Assembly: GCA_031546825.1 (NCBI GenBank)
Contig: JAVBJU010000002.1
Span: 1 to 64,000, forward strand
Reading direction: 5' to 3'
DNA length: 64,000 bases
DNA from: Hohaiivirga sp031546825
GTDB lineage: Bacteria > Pseudomonadota > Alphaproteobacteria > Rhizobiales > Beijerinckiaceae
Shown here: positions 26,930-35,400 of the stretch, one piece after another
Layout of the letters: each line of letters begins with the position of its first letter
Position numbering within the stretch: position 1 is the first letter of the stretch
Notes under the pieces: model-generated
Database searches by the model: none
The model's input: only the letters and a program-made list of their open reading frames with translations
What the model was told of the DNA's origin: nothing
Position numbers and translations under genes: made by a program

Positions 26930-27349
26930 TCACTTCGTCCGGCGTTTCGGTGCGTAGATATCAAGACCAAACTTGATTCCTCGAGCCCCCATATCCAGCA
27001 TCGTTTTCGGTGAAAGCTCCAGCCCCTCGTTCCCCTCCTCCATGAATAAGCCGCAAAAGAAATCCGCCCTGAACCGCGTCGTCAGATCTTGCCATGCAAG
27101 CAGGTCCTGATTGAGCGGCGCAAGGATCTCGGCAATCTGGCCATCGAGATCACCGGGCTCACGCCTGGCGACATCAATGCTCCAGCGCCCGGTACGCGCG
27201 ATCATCTGATCACCGCGCGGCGTCAGCCATATACCACCTTTGCGCTCCCCTCTTGTCGGTTTAGCTCCGAGGATTGACGTGATCTCGTCGGGGTCGAGAT
27301 CGTCCCCAAAAATGCGTAGGCAGGCAGCGGTCCCGTATAGTTCGGCCAT
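26930..27349 (-). CDS. DUF4279 domain protein
   Basis: This 139-residue cytosolic protein has the DUF4279 pattern: ACLRIFGDDLDPDEITSILGAKPTRGERKG at the N-terminus (given here as the whole first strand-helix unit, residues 9-38), then a W-containing core (GRWSIDV) and a FFCGLF strand. The function is unknown. It starts 3 bp after the bioY stop on the same strand, so it is probably transcribed with the biotin importer, but nothing links it to biotin by sequence. Confidence 0.75.
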   Translation of the reverse strand: MAELYGTAACLRIFGDDLDPDEITSILGAKPTRGERKGGIWLTPRGDQMIARTGRWSIDVARREPGDLDGQIAEILAPLNQDLLAWQDLTTRFRADFFCGLFMEEGNEGLELSPKTMLDMGARGIKFGLDIYAPKRRTK

Positions 27350-27352
27350 ATA

Positions 27353-27925
27353 TTATTTCCCCACTTCCTCTTCATTCGGCTTCCCCCAGCCCTCCAGCAT
27401 CCTCGCCACAAAGCCCACAGCCACCGCCTTCGCAACATCCAGCGGAATGAATACCATGCTGACGATGAAGGCGCGGTCGAAGGTCATGCCGGTGCGCCAG
27501 GACATCACGGGAATGCCGAAGGTGTAAAGCACGATGATGCCGCCGATGATGGCGGCGGTTATGGCGCGGGCCAGGGCGTTGGAGATGGGCAGGACATTAT
27601 ACAGCCAGCCGGTGGCTAGCACGGCGGGGAGCCAGCCGAGGAAGAAACCGGCGGTGGGGCCAAATATTACAGCGGGGCCGCCGCGCCCTCCCGAAAGCAC
27701 CGGCGCACCGAGGAGAACGACGAAGATCAAGAGTATGACGGCGCAAAAGCCGAGGCGCGGGCCGAGCACTACACCGGCCAGCATGATGCCGAAGGTCTGC
27801 AAGGAAACGGGCACGCCGCCGAGGAATGGCGGGGCGACCCAGAGTGGAATAACCCCAAGCGCGGCAATGATGGCGGCAAACAGGGCAATGCGCACGAAAT
27901 CACTGGTCGAAAAGGTCCACTTCAT
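27353..27925 (-). CDS. bioY: Biotin ECF transporter S component BioY
   Basis: This 190-residue membrane protein has about six membrane segments and BioY motifs: GVPVSLQTFGIMLAGVVLG (37-55) and the GGRGGPAVIFGPTAGFFLG glycine-rich segment. It captures biotin. The start at 27925 gives a protein beginning MKWTFSTSDFVRIALFAA as in homologues; a longer frame would run through bioN. It lies 16 bp after bioN. Confidence 0.93.
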   Translation of the reverse strand: MKWTFSTSDFVRIALFAAIIAALGVIPLWVAPPFLGGVPVSLQTFGIMLAGVVLGPRLGFCAVILLIFVVLLGAPVLSGGRGGPAVIFGPTAGFFLGWLPAVLATGWLYNVLPISNALARAITAAIIGGIIVLYTFGIPVMSWRTGMTFDRAFIVSMVFIPLDVAKAVAVGFVARMLEGWGKPNEEEVGK

Positions 27926-27941
27926 CAAATCATCCCGCTGT

Positions 27942-28553
27942 TCAATTGCCGTTGCGGCCCATGCCTGCGCCGCGTGCCTCAAGTGTTTCCGCCACCCTGT
28001 CGGCGAGACGCAATGTCTCAACGATGAAGGGGGCGATGATGCGCCAGCCGCCGCCTCGCCCGGTTCGGGCGCGATGGGCTTCGTCTCGCTCGCGCCAGTT
28101 GGCGAGGAGATAGGGAATAAAGCGCATGACCAGCGCCACCGCAAGCGCGATACGCTGGGGGTTGAGGCCGAAACGGGCGAACGGCTTCAGCAGCGGCTCT
28201 ATTGCACCCATCATCTCCCGCATGGTGGTGGAGAAGGTCACGAGATCGGCCAAAAGCACCATCGCCAACATGCGCAGCACCACGTTGAGCGCCTCGGCCC
28301 AACCCTGGCCGAGGCCCTGGATGACGCCGATGAAAGCCAGAAACAGCACAAGCGTCCGCATCACTTTAAGGCGGTTCAGCGCTTCGGTGCCGCAGAGCGC
28401 GTAGAGGGTGAGAGCAGCAAGTAAGACAACCGCAGGCAGCCACCAGCCCGGCACGAACGGAAAGATCAGGCCGATGGCGGCCAGTGCCAGCAGTTTGCGC
28501 CCGGCGGGGAGTTTGTGGAGAAAGGTCTCGCGCGCCAGATACCCGGCAATCAT
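27942..28553 (-). CDS. bioN: Biotin ECF transporter transmembrane (EcfT-type) protein BioN
   Basis: This 203-residue protein has several membrane segments, and its C-terminal region contains the EcfT coupling motifs of the ARG type (around RERDEAHRARTGRGG and TLRLADRVAETLEARG). It links the BioM ATPase to BioY. It overlaps bioM by 4 bp. Confidence 0.9.
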   Translation of the reverse strand: MIAGYLARETFLHKLPAGRKLLALAAIGLIFPFVPGWWLPAVVLLAALTLYALCGTEALNRLKVMRTLVLFLAFIGVIQGLGQGWAEALNVVLRMLAMVLLADLVTFSTTMREMMGAIEPLLKPFARFGLNPQRIALAVALVMRFIPYLLANWRERDEAHRARTGRGGGWRIIAPFIVETLRLADRVAETLEARGAGMGRNGN

Positions 28554-29281
28554 TGCAGTGCCCCGGCCAACGCTGTCGCATCCCGTTCATAGGCTGGGAG
28601 GATTTCAGAAGGCGGACCATCGGCACGGATTTTGCCGCGTTCAAGCCACAGGATGCGATCGCAATCGCGCAGGAGATCGAGGTCATGGCTCGCCATGACC
28701 GCCCGGGGCTTCAGGCTGCGCATGCGACGGATGAAAGCGAGGCGGTTGATGAAGTCGAGGCTGGCGAAAGGCTCGTCCAGCAACAGCAGCGCGGGCTCAA
28801 GCACCATCACCGCCATCAGGCATACCAGTTGCTTCTGACCGCCGGAGAGTTCATCGACAGCGCGGCGTGCCCAGCCGGCGCAGCCATATTGCTCAAGGGC
28901 GGCGGCAACGCGCGCTTCAACCGCGGCGGCGGGCAAGCCCTGATTGATGAGGCCGAAGCCCACTTCTTCGCCGACCGTGGGAAACAGGATTTGATGTTCG
29001 GGGTTCTGGAACAGGAAGCCGACGCGGGCTGGAATATTGCGGGCCTCAGCAATTGTATTGAGACCAAGGGTGCGCACGCTTCCTCTTTCCGGCTTCAGAA
29101 GTCCATGGATCAGCCGAAGCAGGCTGCTTTTGCCGGAGCCATTATGACCGACAAGGCCGACGCGGTGTTCGTTAAGCGTGACGGAAAAATCATTGAACAA
29201 CAGCCGTCCGGCCCGGTGCAGGGTGACGTTTTCGAGCACGATGGGCGGCGTTGGCGTAGTGTTCGCGGCGGGCGACGACAT
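28550..29281 (-). CDS. bioM: Biotin ECF transporter ATP-binding protein BioM
   Basis: This 243-residue ABC ATPase has Walker A GHNGSGKSS, signature ELSGGQKQLV, Walker B ALLLLDEPFASLD and switch His (MASHDLDLL). It is the first gene of the bioM-bioN-bioY operon. The promoter would be in the 138 bp shared with the divergent SCO gene; I saw no BirA/BioR box I could support. Confidence 0.92.
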   Translation of the reverse strand: MSSPAANTTPTPPIVLENVTLHRAGRLLFNDFSVTLNEHRVGLVGHNGSGKSSLLRLIHGLLKPERGSVRTLGLNTIAEARNIPARVGFLFQNPEHQILFPTVGEEVGFGLINQGLPAAAVEARVAAALEQYGCAGWARRAVDELSGGQKQLVCLMAVMVLEPALLLLDEPFASLDFINRLAFIRRMRSLKPRAVMASHDLDLLRDCDRILWLERGKIRADGPPSEILPAYERDATALAGALQ

Positions 29282-29419
29282 GACTTTCCCGAAAGAGTGC
29301 GTAAATCCGAGGCTTCTTAGAGCATGTTACATCCGCCACGTACAGGGGTTGGAGCGGCAACGACCGCATGACAAGGCCACGCCCACGCGCTATGAAACGG
29401 GAAGAAGGAGCATCGTTTC

Positions 29420-30016
29420 ATGTCGCGTCGACTTCTAGCCGTGCTGGCAACCATTTGCCTCGCCGTCGGTGTTATCTCGTGGGGAATGGTGTGGTTTGCG
29501 GGGCGCGACCCGGATGGGGCTGGCGCCACCACCGCCATCGGCGGAGCGTTCACACTGACCGATGCCGACGGTAAGTCGTTCTCGTCGGAAAAACTAAATG
29601 GCAAGCCCTATCTGCTGTTTTTCGGCTTCACCTACTGCCCGGAAATCTGTCCGACTACCTTGTTCGACCTGACACAGGACCTGAAGGAGCTTGGCAAGGA
29701 TGCCGATAAGCTCAATGTGGTTTTCATCACGGTGGACCCGGAGCGCGACACGCCGGAACTGATCAAGACCTACCTTTCCAATTTCGACCCGCGCTTCATC
29801 GGCCTGACCGGCTCACTCGATGCCACGGCCGAAGTGGCACGAAAGTTCAAAGCCTTCTACCGCAAGGTTCCCAGCAAAGACGGCGGTTATACCATGGACC
29901 ATCAGGTGACGATTTATATGATGGATGCCAAGGGGCGCTTTGCACTTGCCTCGAATTATCAGGAAAGCCAGGACATCAGGGTGCAGAAAATCAAAAGACT
30001 GCTCGCGGGCGGGTAG
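29420..30016 (+). CDS. SCO1/SenC family copper chaperone-thioredoxin protein
   Basis: This 198-residue protein has an N-terminal membrane anchor (about 4-27) and a periplasmic thioredoxin-like domain. The copper ligands are Cys73 and Cys77 (TYCPEICPTT) and His161 (MDHQVTIY). SCO proteins deliver copper to the CuA site of cytochrome c oxidase, or act as thiol reductants for it. It is a single plus-strand gene, convergent with the DUF2585 gene 3 bp away. Confidence 0.94.
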   Translation: MSRRLLAVLATICLAVGVISWGMVWFAGRDPDGAGATTAIGGAFTLTDADGKSFSSEKLNGKPYLLFFGFTYCPEICPTTLFDLTQDLKELGKDADKLNVVFITVDPERDTPELIKTYLSNFDPRFIGLTGSLDATAEVARKFKAFYRKVPSKDGGYTMDHQVTIYMMDAKGRFALASNYQESQDIRVQKIKRLLAGG

Positions 30017-30019
30017 CGG

Positions 30020-30598
30020 CTACATCGCTCCCTGCCACGCTTTGATCGCCTCAACCGGCCACACCAGCATCAGGACATTGAGCGTCAGGTTATCGCGGAT
30101 CATATAACCGACGAACAGCTCGAAAATAATGGTGACCACAACCGTCAGCCATGCCGGGAAACGGGCGGCGAGCGCAAAGCCCAGCGCCATGAAGAGCGTA
30201 TCGCTCACCGAGTTGAGGATGCTGTCGCCGTAATAGTCGAACGAAATGGTGGCTGTGCGGTAATGCTCGATCACCATGCTGCTGTTCTCAAGTAACTCCC
30301 AGCCCCCTTCGATCAGGGTGGCGACAATGAGACGGAAGCCGACGCTGCGCTTGCGGAAAACCAGCCACGTCGCCCCATAGAAGAGGAACCCGTGAATGAC
30401 GTGGGAGAAACTATACCAGTCGGAAATATGCTGGCTGTTGCCGTTGCTCGCCACCACCCCATGCCACAGCTTGACATAGCCGCATTTGCAGATGAACTCG
30501 CGACCCATGACGTGGAGTAGCAGCGCTTGCACGGCGATGAGGCCGAGCACGATCAGAATGCTCACAACGAGGCTACGCCTGCATTTCTCACATTTCAT
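30020..30598 (-). CDS. DUF2585 (UPF0314) membrane protein
   Basis: This 192-residue protein has about five membrane segments, with WHGVVASNGNSQHISDWYSFSH and IEGGWELLENSSMVIEHYR as the polar conserved segments of the family found mainly in alphaproteobacteria. The function is unknown; the conserved His, Glu and Trp residues lie near the membrane surface. The start at 30598 has a strong GGGGGAGAG ribosome binding site eight bases upstream, so a longer frame was rejected. Confidence 0.88.
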   Translation of the reverse strand: MKCEKCRRSLVVSILIVLGLIAVQALLLHVMGREFICKCGYVKLWHGVVASNGNSQHISDWYSFSHVIHGFLFYGATWLVFRKRSVGFRLIVATLIEGGWELLENSSMVIEHYRTATISFDYYGDSILNSVSDTLFMALGFALAARFPAWLTVVVTIIFELFVGYMIRDNLTLNVLMLVWPVEAIKAWQGAM

Positions 30599-30714
30599 GA
30601 AATCTCTCCCCCCAAGGAGACAGCGCCTCCCTTGTGCGTCAATTGCTAGGGGCATTCCCGGCAAATGTAAACGGGAAGCCCATGGCGACACCGTCGCCGC
30701 CACGCGCCGGGCAT

Positions 30715-30745
30715 ATATAACATTTATATTTTTATCCCATCCCTC
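30715..30745 (+). promoter_or_regulatory. Possible KdpE binding region
   Basis: An A/T-rich, T-run stretch ending ATTTTTATCCCATCCC (30727-30742) resembles the T-rich KdpE target described upstream of enteric kdp genes. It lies about 90 bp before the first small gene of the kdp operon. The resemblance is loose. Confidence 0.3.
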
Positions 30746-30834
30746 CCCTCTCGAATTTTAACGGCATTCCGATCCATTCTTGCCGACGAAGGCCCGCGCT
30801 GTGGTGTTCTAACGCGGTATTTAGGGAAGGTTCC

Positions 30835-30915
30835 ATGGATATTCTGCTCATTGCGTCCGGCATCGCATTCTTCGCGGCGTTTAGGCTTTACGTTTCCCTG
30901 TGCGATCGCATCTGA
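30835..30915 (+). CDS. 26-residue membrane micropeptide upstream of kdpF
   Basis: The frame encodes MDILLIASGIAFFAAFRLYV plus six more residues ending CDRI: one hydrophobic membrane segment with a short polar tail. A good GGGAAGG ribosome binding site lies four bases before the ATG, and the stop is 11 bp before kdpF. I recall similar small frames before kdpF in other alphaproteobacteria but know of no characterised function. It could be a second small Kdp subunit or a leader peptide. It is too short for normal gene callers. Confidence 0.6.
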   Translation: MDILLIASGIAFFAAFRLYVSLCDRI

Positions 30916-30926
30916 GAGGAAATATC

Positions 30927-31016
30927 ATGCTCTTTGACTATGTTCTCGCCGGTGGCGTCTCTTTGTTCCTCACCGTTTATCTCGCTTATGCACTCATCCG
31001 CCCCGAGCGGTTTTAG
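30927..31016 (+). CDS. kdpF: Small K+-ATPase subunit KdpF
   Basis: This 29-residue peptide (MLFDYVLAGGVSLFLTVYLA then YALIRPERF) is a single membrane helix ending in the family motif L-x-x-PERF. The length equals E. coli KdpF. The start follows GAGGAA by six bases, and the stop is 13 bp before kdpA. KdpF stabilises the KdpABC complex. Confidence 0.9.
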   Translation: MLFDYVLAGGVSLFLTVYLAYALIRPERF

Positions 31017-31029
31017 CAGGAGGATTGCC

Positions 31030-32733
31030 ATGACCTGGAATGGTTGGGCGCAAATCGCCCTGTTCTGCATTGTCGTTACGGCTTTGGTGAAACCACTTGG
31101 ATTTTACCTCAAGCGAGTCTTTTCCGGTGAACCGACCTTTCTGCACTTTGCCCTTGATCCGCTGGAGCGCGGCTTTTGCCGCATCGCGGGCATTCGGCGC
31201 GAGACCGAGCAGCACTGGACACATTATGCCTTTGCTGTGTTGTCCTTCAATTTCCTGGGGTTTCTGTTGCTCTATGCCATTCTGCGGTTGCAGGGTCATC
31301 TGCCGTTCAATCCCACCGGTCATGGAGCGGTTGCGGCGGATCTCTCGTTCAACACAGCAGTGAGCTTCATCACCAATACGGACTGGCAAAATTATGCGGG
31401 CGAAACCACGCTCTCCCATTTCAGCCAGATGGCCGGGCTCACGGTGCAGAATTACGGTTCCGCCGCAACCGGTATCGCCATCTCACTCGCGTTGATCCGG
31501 GCTTTCACACGTGCATCGGCGAAAACCATTGGCAATTTCTGGCTCGACCTGTTTCGCGCCACTTTCTACGTCCTTTTACCGATTTGCATGGTGGGAACGC
31601 TGGTGCTCGTCTGGCAGGGCGTGCCACAAAACCTCAATGCGGCAACCGAGGCCACGACGCTCGAAGGCGCGAGGCAGCTTATTGCCCAGGGGCCTGTCGC
31701 CTCACAGATGATGATCAAGCATCTCGGCACCAATGGTGGCGGTTTCTTCAACGCCAATGCCGCACATCCATTCGAAAACCCGACGGCACTCACCAATTTC
31801 ATCCACATGGTGGCGATCTTTGCCATCGGTGCTGCCCTCACCAATGTATTCGGCCGCATGGCAGGCAATGAGCGGCAAGGATGGGCGATATTCACGGTGA
31901 TGGGCTTTCTATTTCTGTGCGGTGTAGCGGCTTCCTATTGGGCCGAGGCGCACGGCAATTCGCTCGTCCATGCGCTCGGTATTGACGGCAGCAACATGGA
32001 GGGCAAGGAAACGCGTTTCGGCATCGCCCTCTCGGCCCTGTTCGCCAATGTCACCACGGCGGCCTCCTGCGGCGCGGTCAATGCCATGCATGACAGCTTC
32101 ACGCCGCTCGGCGGATTGGTGCAACTCATCAATATGCAGCTCGGCGAAATTATTGTCGGCGGCGTCGGCGCTGGCTTTTACGGTATTATGCTGTTCGTGG
32201 TCATCGCCATGTTTGTCTCGGGGCTGATGGTCGGACGAACCCCGGAATATCTCGGCAAGAAGATCGAGGCAAAAGAGATCAAGATGGCTGTACTGGCCGT
32301 ACTTTGCCTGCCCCTCGCCATGCTCACACTCACAGCCATCGCGACCGTCCTGCCTGCCGCCAAAGCGTCGCTTGGCAATACCGGGCCACACGGCTTTTCG
32401 GAAATCCTTTATGCCTATAGCTCTGCAGCCGCCAATAACGGCTCAGCTTTCGGGGGCCTTTCGGGCAATACGCTCTGGTACAACATCACCCTTGCCATCG
32501 GCATGTTGGCGGGGCGGTTTCTGGTAATCATACCAGTGCTGGCGCTGGCGGGTTCGCTCGCTGCCAAGAAGATCGTACCCGCTTCGGCGGGCACCTTCCC
32601 AACCGATGGGCCGCTCTTCATCTCACTTCTCACTGGCGCCATCATCATTGTCGGCGGCCTCACCTTCTTCCCGTCACTCGCTGTTGGCCCACTGGTCGAG
32701 CATCTCATGATGCTCAACGGACAGATATTCTGA
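31030..32733 (+). CDS. kdpA: Potassium-transporting ATPase subunit KdpA
   Basis: This 567-residue channel-like subunit has four repeated pore regions with selectivity-filter segments such as TNTDWQNYAGE, TNGGGF and TTAASCGAVN. It binds and passes K+ in the high-affinity Kdp system. The start at 31030 is preceded by a GCAGGAGG ribosome binding site; the longer in-frame start would overlap kdpF. Confidence 0.97.
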   Translation: MTWNGWAQIALFCIVVTALVKPLGFYLKRVFSGEPTFLHFALDPLERGFCRIAGIRRETEQHWTHYAFAVLSFNFLGFLLLYAILRLQGHLPFNPTGHGAVAADLSFNTAVSFITNTDWQNYAGETTLSHFSQMAGLTVQNYGSAATGIAISLALIRAFTRASAKTIGNFWLDLFRATFYVLLPICMVGTLVLVWQGVPQNLNAATEATTLEGARQLIAQGPVASQMMIKHLGTNGGGFFNANAAHPFENPTALTNFIHMVAIFAIGAALTNVFGRMAGNERQGWAIFTVMGFLFLCGVAASYWAEAHGNSLVHALGIDGSNMEGKETRFGIALSALFANVTTAASCGAVNAMHDSFTPLGGLVQLINMQLGEIIVGGVGAGFYGIMLFVVIAMFVSGLMVGRTPEYLGKKIEAKEIKMAVLAVLCLPLAMLTLTAIATVLPAAKASLGNTGPHGFSEILYAYSSAAANNGSAFGGLSGNTLWYNITLAIGMLAGRFLVIIPVLALAGSLAAKKIVPASAGTFPTDGPLFISLLTGAIIIVGGLTFFPSLAVGPLVEHLMMLNGQIF

Positions 32734-32743
32734 GGAAGTTTCG

Positions 32744-34813
32744 ATGAGTAAAAAGCAATCCATCAGTCTGCTGGATGGCAAAATCCTGATCCCGGCACTT
32801 GGCGGCGCATTCCAAAAGCTCAACCCGCGCACCCTCGCCCGTAATCCGGTCATCTTCGTTGTGGCGGTCGTCACTGTTCTGACGACAGTGCTGTTCATCC
32901 GAGACATGGCGATGGGTGCAGCCCATCTCGGCTTCTCATTCCAGATTGTGTTGTGGCTGTGGTTCACGGTGCTGTTCGCCAATTTTGCAGAAGCAGTGGC
33001 CGAAGGCAGAGGCAAGGCACAAGCGGATTCCCTGCGCCGCGCGCGCTCCGAGACCCAGGCGAAGCTCCTGCAAGGTGAGGGCAAGGATCGTACCAACTAC
33101 CTCTTCGTTCCCGGAACAACGCTCGCAGTCAACGATATCGTACTGGTCGAGGCCGGAGACATAATCCCCTCGGACGGTGAGGTGATTGAGGGCATCGCCT
33201 CGGTTAACGAGGCGGCGATCACCGGAGAATCCGCACCCGTCATCCGCGAATCCGGCGGCGACCGCTCTGCCGTGACAGGGGGAACGCAGGTTCTCTCGGA
33301 CTGGATCCGCGTGCGCATCACCGCCGCCCCCGGCTCGACCTTTCTCGACCGCATGATCTCGCTGGTGGAGGGGGCCGAACGCCAGAAGACGCCGAATGAA
33401 ATAGCCCTGAATATCCTGCTCGCTGGCATGACATTAATCTTCGTCATTGCCGTCACCACCATTCCGAGCTTTGCAAGCTATGCGGGCGGCGCAGTGCCGG
33501 TCATTGTGCTGGTGGCCTTGTTCGTAACGCTCATCCCCACAACCATAGGTGCACTTCTTTCCGCCATTGGCATCGCAGGAATGGACCGCCTGGTGCGCTT
33601 CAACGTGCTCGCCATGTCCGGTCGTGCAGTCGAGGCGGCTGGCGATGTCGATACACTATTGCTCGACAAGACTGGCACCATCACGCTTGGCAACCGGCAG
33701 GCCACCGAATTTCTGCCAGTCAAAGGTGTGAAGGTTGAGGAACTGGCCGATGCCGCCCAGCTTGCCTCCCTCGCAGATGAAACCCCCGAAGGCCGCTCCA
33801 TCGTCGTTCTCGCCAAGCAAAAATACGGGCTCAGGGAACGCGACATGACCGCCCGCAACGCCATCTTTATTCCCTTCACGGCGCAAACACGCATGAGCGG
33901 CGTCGATATGGACGGCGTCTCGATCCGCAAGGGTGCGGTAGATGCGGTGTTGGCCCATGTGAAACTCGCTCCAACCTCGGGCCATGCCACCGCAGAAAGC
34001 ATCCTTAACTTACGCGAAATCTCTGAGATCGTCGCCAAGGCCGGAGGTACGCCGCTTGCCGTGGTGCAGGATGGCAGAATTCTCGGCATCATCCACCTGA
34101 AGGATATCGTCAAGGGCGGCATCCGCGAACGGTTCGTCGAATTGCGCCGCATGGGTATCCGCACTGTGATGATCACCGGAGATAACCCAATGACGGCGGC
34201 AGCAATTGCAGCGGAAGCGGGCGTTGATGACTTTCTGGCGCAAGCGACACCCGAAAACAAACTTGCCCTGATCCGCGAGGAGCAAGCCAAGGGCAAGCTC
34301 GTGGCCATGTGCGGTGACGGCACAAACGACGCACCTGCCCTCGCCCAGGCGGATGTGGGAGTTGCCATGAATACCGGCACGATGGCGGCGCGCGAAGCGG
34401 GGAACATGGTCGATCTTGACAGCGACCCCACCAAGCTCATTGAGATCGTAGAGATCGGCAAGCAACTGCTCATGACGCGCGGTTCGCTGACGACCTTCTC
34501 CATTGCCAATGACGTTGCAAAATATTTCGCCATCATCCCGGCGATGTTTCTTGCCTTTTACCCTCAGCTTTCCGCGCTCAATATCATGGGCCTGAAATCA
34601 CCCGAGAGCGCCATCCTCTCAGCGATCATTTTCAATGCACTCATCATTATCGCACTGATTCCGCTGGCTTTGCGCGGCGTCACTTACCGCGCTGCTGGTG
34701 CGGGAGCAGTCCTCATGCGCAATATCGTGATCTATGGTCTTGGCGGCGTGATCGCGCCGTTCATCGCCATCAAACTCATCGACACGGCAATCAGTGCCAT
34801 TGGCCTTGTGTAA
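32744..34813 (+). CDS. kdpB: Potassium-transporting P-type ATPase subunit KdpB
   Basis: This 689-residue subunit has the phosphorylation motif DKTGT with Asp308, the actuator TGES segment, and the hinge motif GDGTNDAPALAQADVG. It hydrolyses ATP to drive K+ through KdpA. It is 10 bp after kdpA. Confidence 0.97.
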   Translation: MSKKQSISLLDGKILIPALGGAFQKLNPRTLARNPVIFVVAVVTVLTTVLFIRDMAMGAAHLGFSFQIVLWLWFTVLFANFAEAVAEGRGKAQADSLRRARSETQAKLLQGEGKDRTNYLFVPGTTLAVNDIVLVEAGDIIPSDGEVIEGIASVNEAAITGESAPVIRESGGDRSAVTGGTQVLSDWIRVRITAAPGSTFLDRMISLVEGAERQKTPNEIALNILLAGMTLIFVIAVTTIPSFASYAGGAVPVIVLVALFVTLIPTTIGALLSAIGIAGMDRLVRFNVLAMSGRAVEAAGDVDTLLLDKTGTITLGNRQATEFLPVKGVKVEELADAAQLASLADETPEGRSIVVLAKQKYGLRERDMTARNAIFIPFTAQTRMSGVDMDGVSIRKGAVDAVLAHVKLAPTSGHATAESILNLREISEIVAKAGGTPLAVVQDGRILGIIHLKDIVKGGIRERFVELRRMGIRTVMITGDNPMTAAAIAAEAGVDDFLAQATPENKLALIREEQAKGKLVAMCGDGTNDAPALAQADVGVAMNTGTMAAREAGNMVDLDSDPTKLIEIVEIGKQLLMTRGSLTTFSIANDVAKYFAIIPAMFLAFYPQLSALNIMGLKSPESAILSAIIFNALIIIALIPLALRGVTYRAAGAGAVLMRNIVIYGLGGVIAPFIAIKLIDTAISAIGLV

Positions 34814-34824
34814 GGGAAAAAACC

Positions 34825-35397
34825 ATGCTCAAACAGCTCAGACCTGCACTCTGCTCCCTGGTATTCTTGACGATAATTACGGGCCTGCTTTACCCGCTCG
34901 GCATGACGCAACTTGCGCAATGGTTATTTCCTTACCAGGCTAACGGCAGTCTCTCTGTCAAAAACAGCCAGATCATTGGCTCCACGCTGATCGGACAATC
35001 CTTTGCTTCGGCCCGTTACTTCCATGGCCGCCCCTCCGCCGCAGGCGGGGACGGTTATGATGCCAGTGCGTCCGGCGGCTCCAATCTTGGCCCGACAAGC
35101 GCGGCCCTGATCAAACGCATCGAAAAAGATATCATCGTCCTCAAAGCAGAGAATGGACAAAGCCCGGTGCCCAAGGATCTCGTCACCACCTCGGCCAGCG
35201 GCCTTGATCCCGACATCTCACCCGAGGCGGCTCATTTTCAGGTGCCGCGAATAGCCAAGGTCCGTGGGATGGACGAGGAAGCGGTTCGCGCTATAGTCGA
35301 TGCCCATGTTAAAGAGCGCCAGTTCGGCATTCTCGGCGAACGGACAATCAATGTGCTGGAGCTTAATATCGCCCTTGATCTGGCCCAGCATTCCTGA
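34825..35397 (+). CDS. kdpC: Potassium-transporting ATPase subunit KdpC
   Basis: This 190-residue protein has one N-terminal membrane helix (about 10-30) and a periplasmic domain with KdpC motifs GSTLIGQSF, FHGRPSAAG, SASGLDPDISPEAA and LNVLELN-type ending. It stabilises the KdpABC assembly. It lies 11 bp after kdpB. Confidence 0.96.
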   Translation: MLKQLRPALCSLVFLTIITGLLYPLGMTQLAQWLFPYQANGSLSVKNSQIIGSTLIGQSFASARYFHGRPSAAGGDGYDASASGGSNLGPTSAALIKRIEKDIIVLKAENGQSPVPKDLVTTSASGLDPDISPEAAHFQVPRIAKVRGMDEEAVRAIVDAHVKERQFGILGERTINVLELNIALDLAQHS

Positions 35398-35400
35398 CGG

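Noticed and set aside
33478..34536. 352-codon minus-strand frame inside kdpB
   Set aside because: Shadow frame of a clear KdpB gene with the DKTGT and GDGTNDAP motifs on the other strand.
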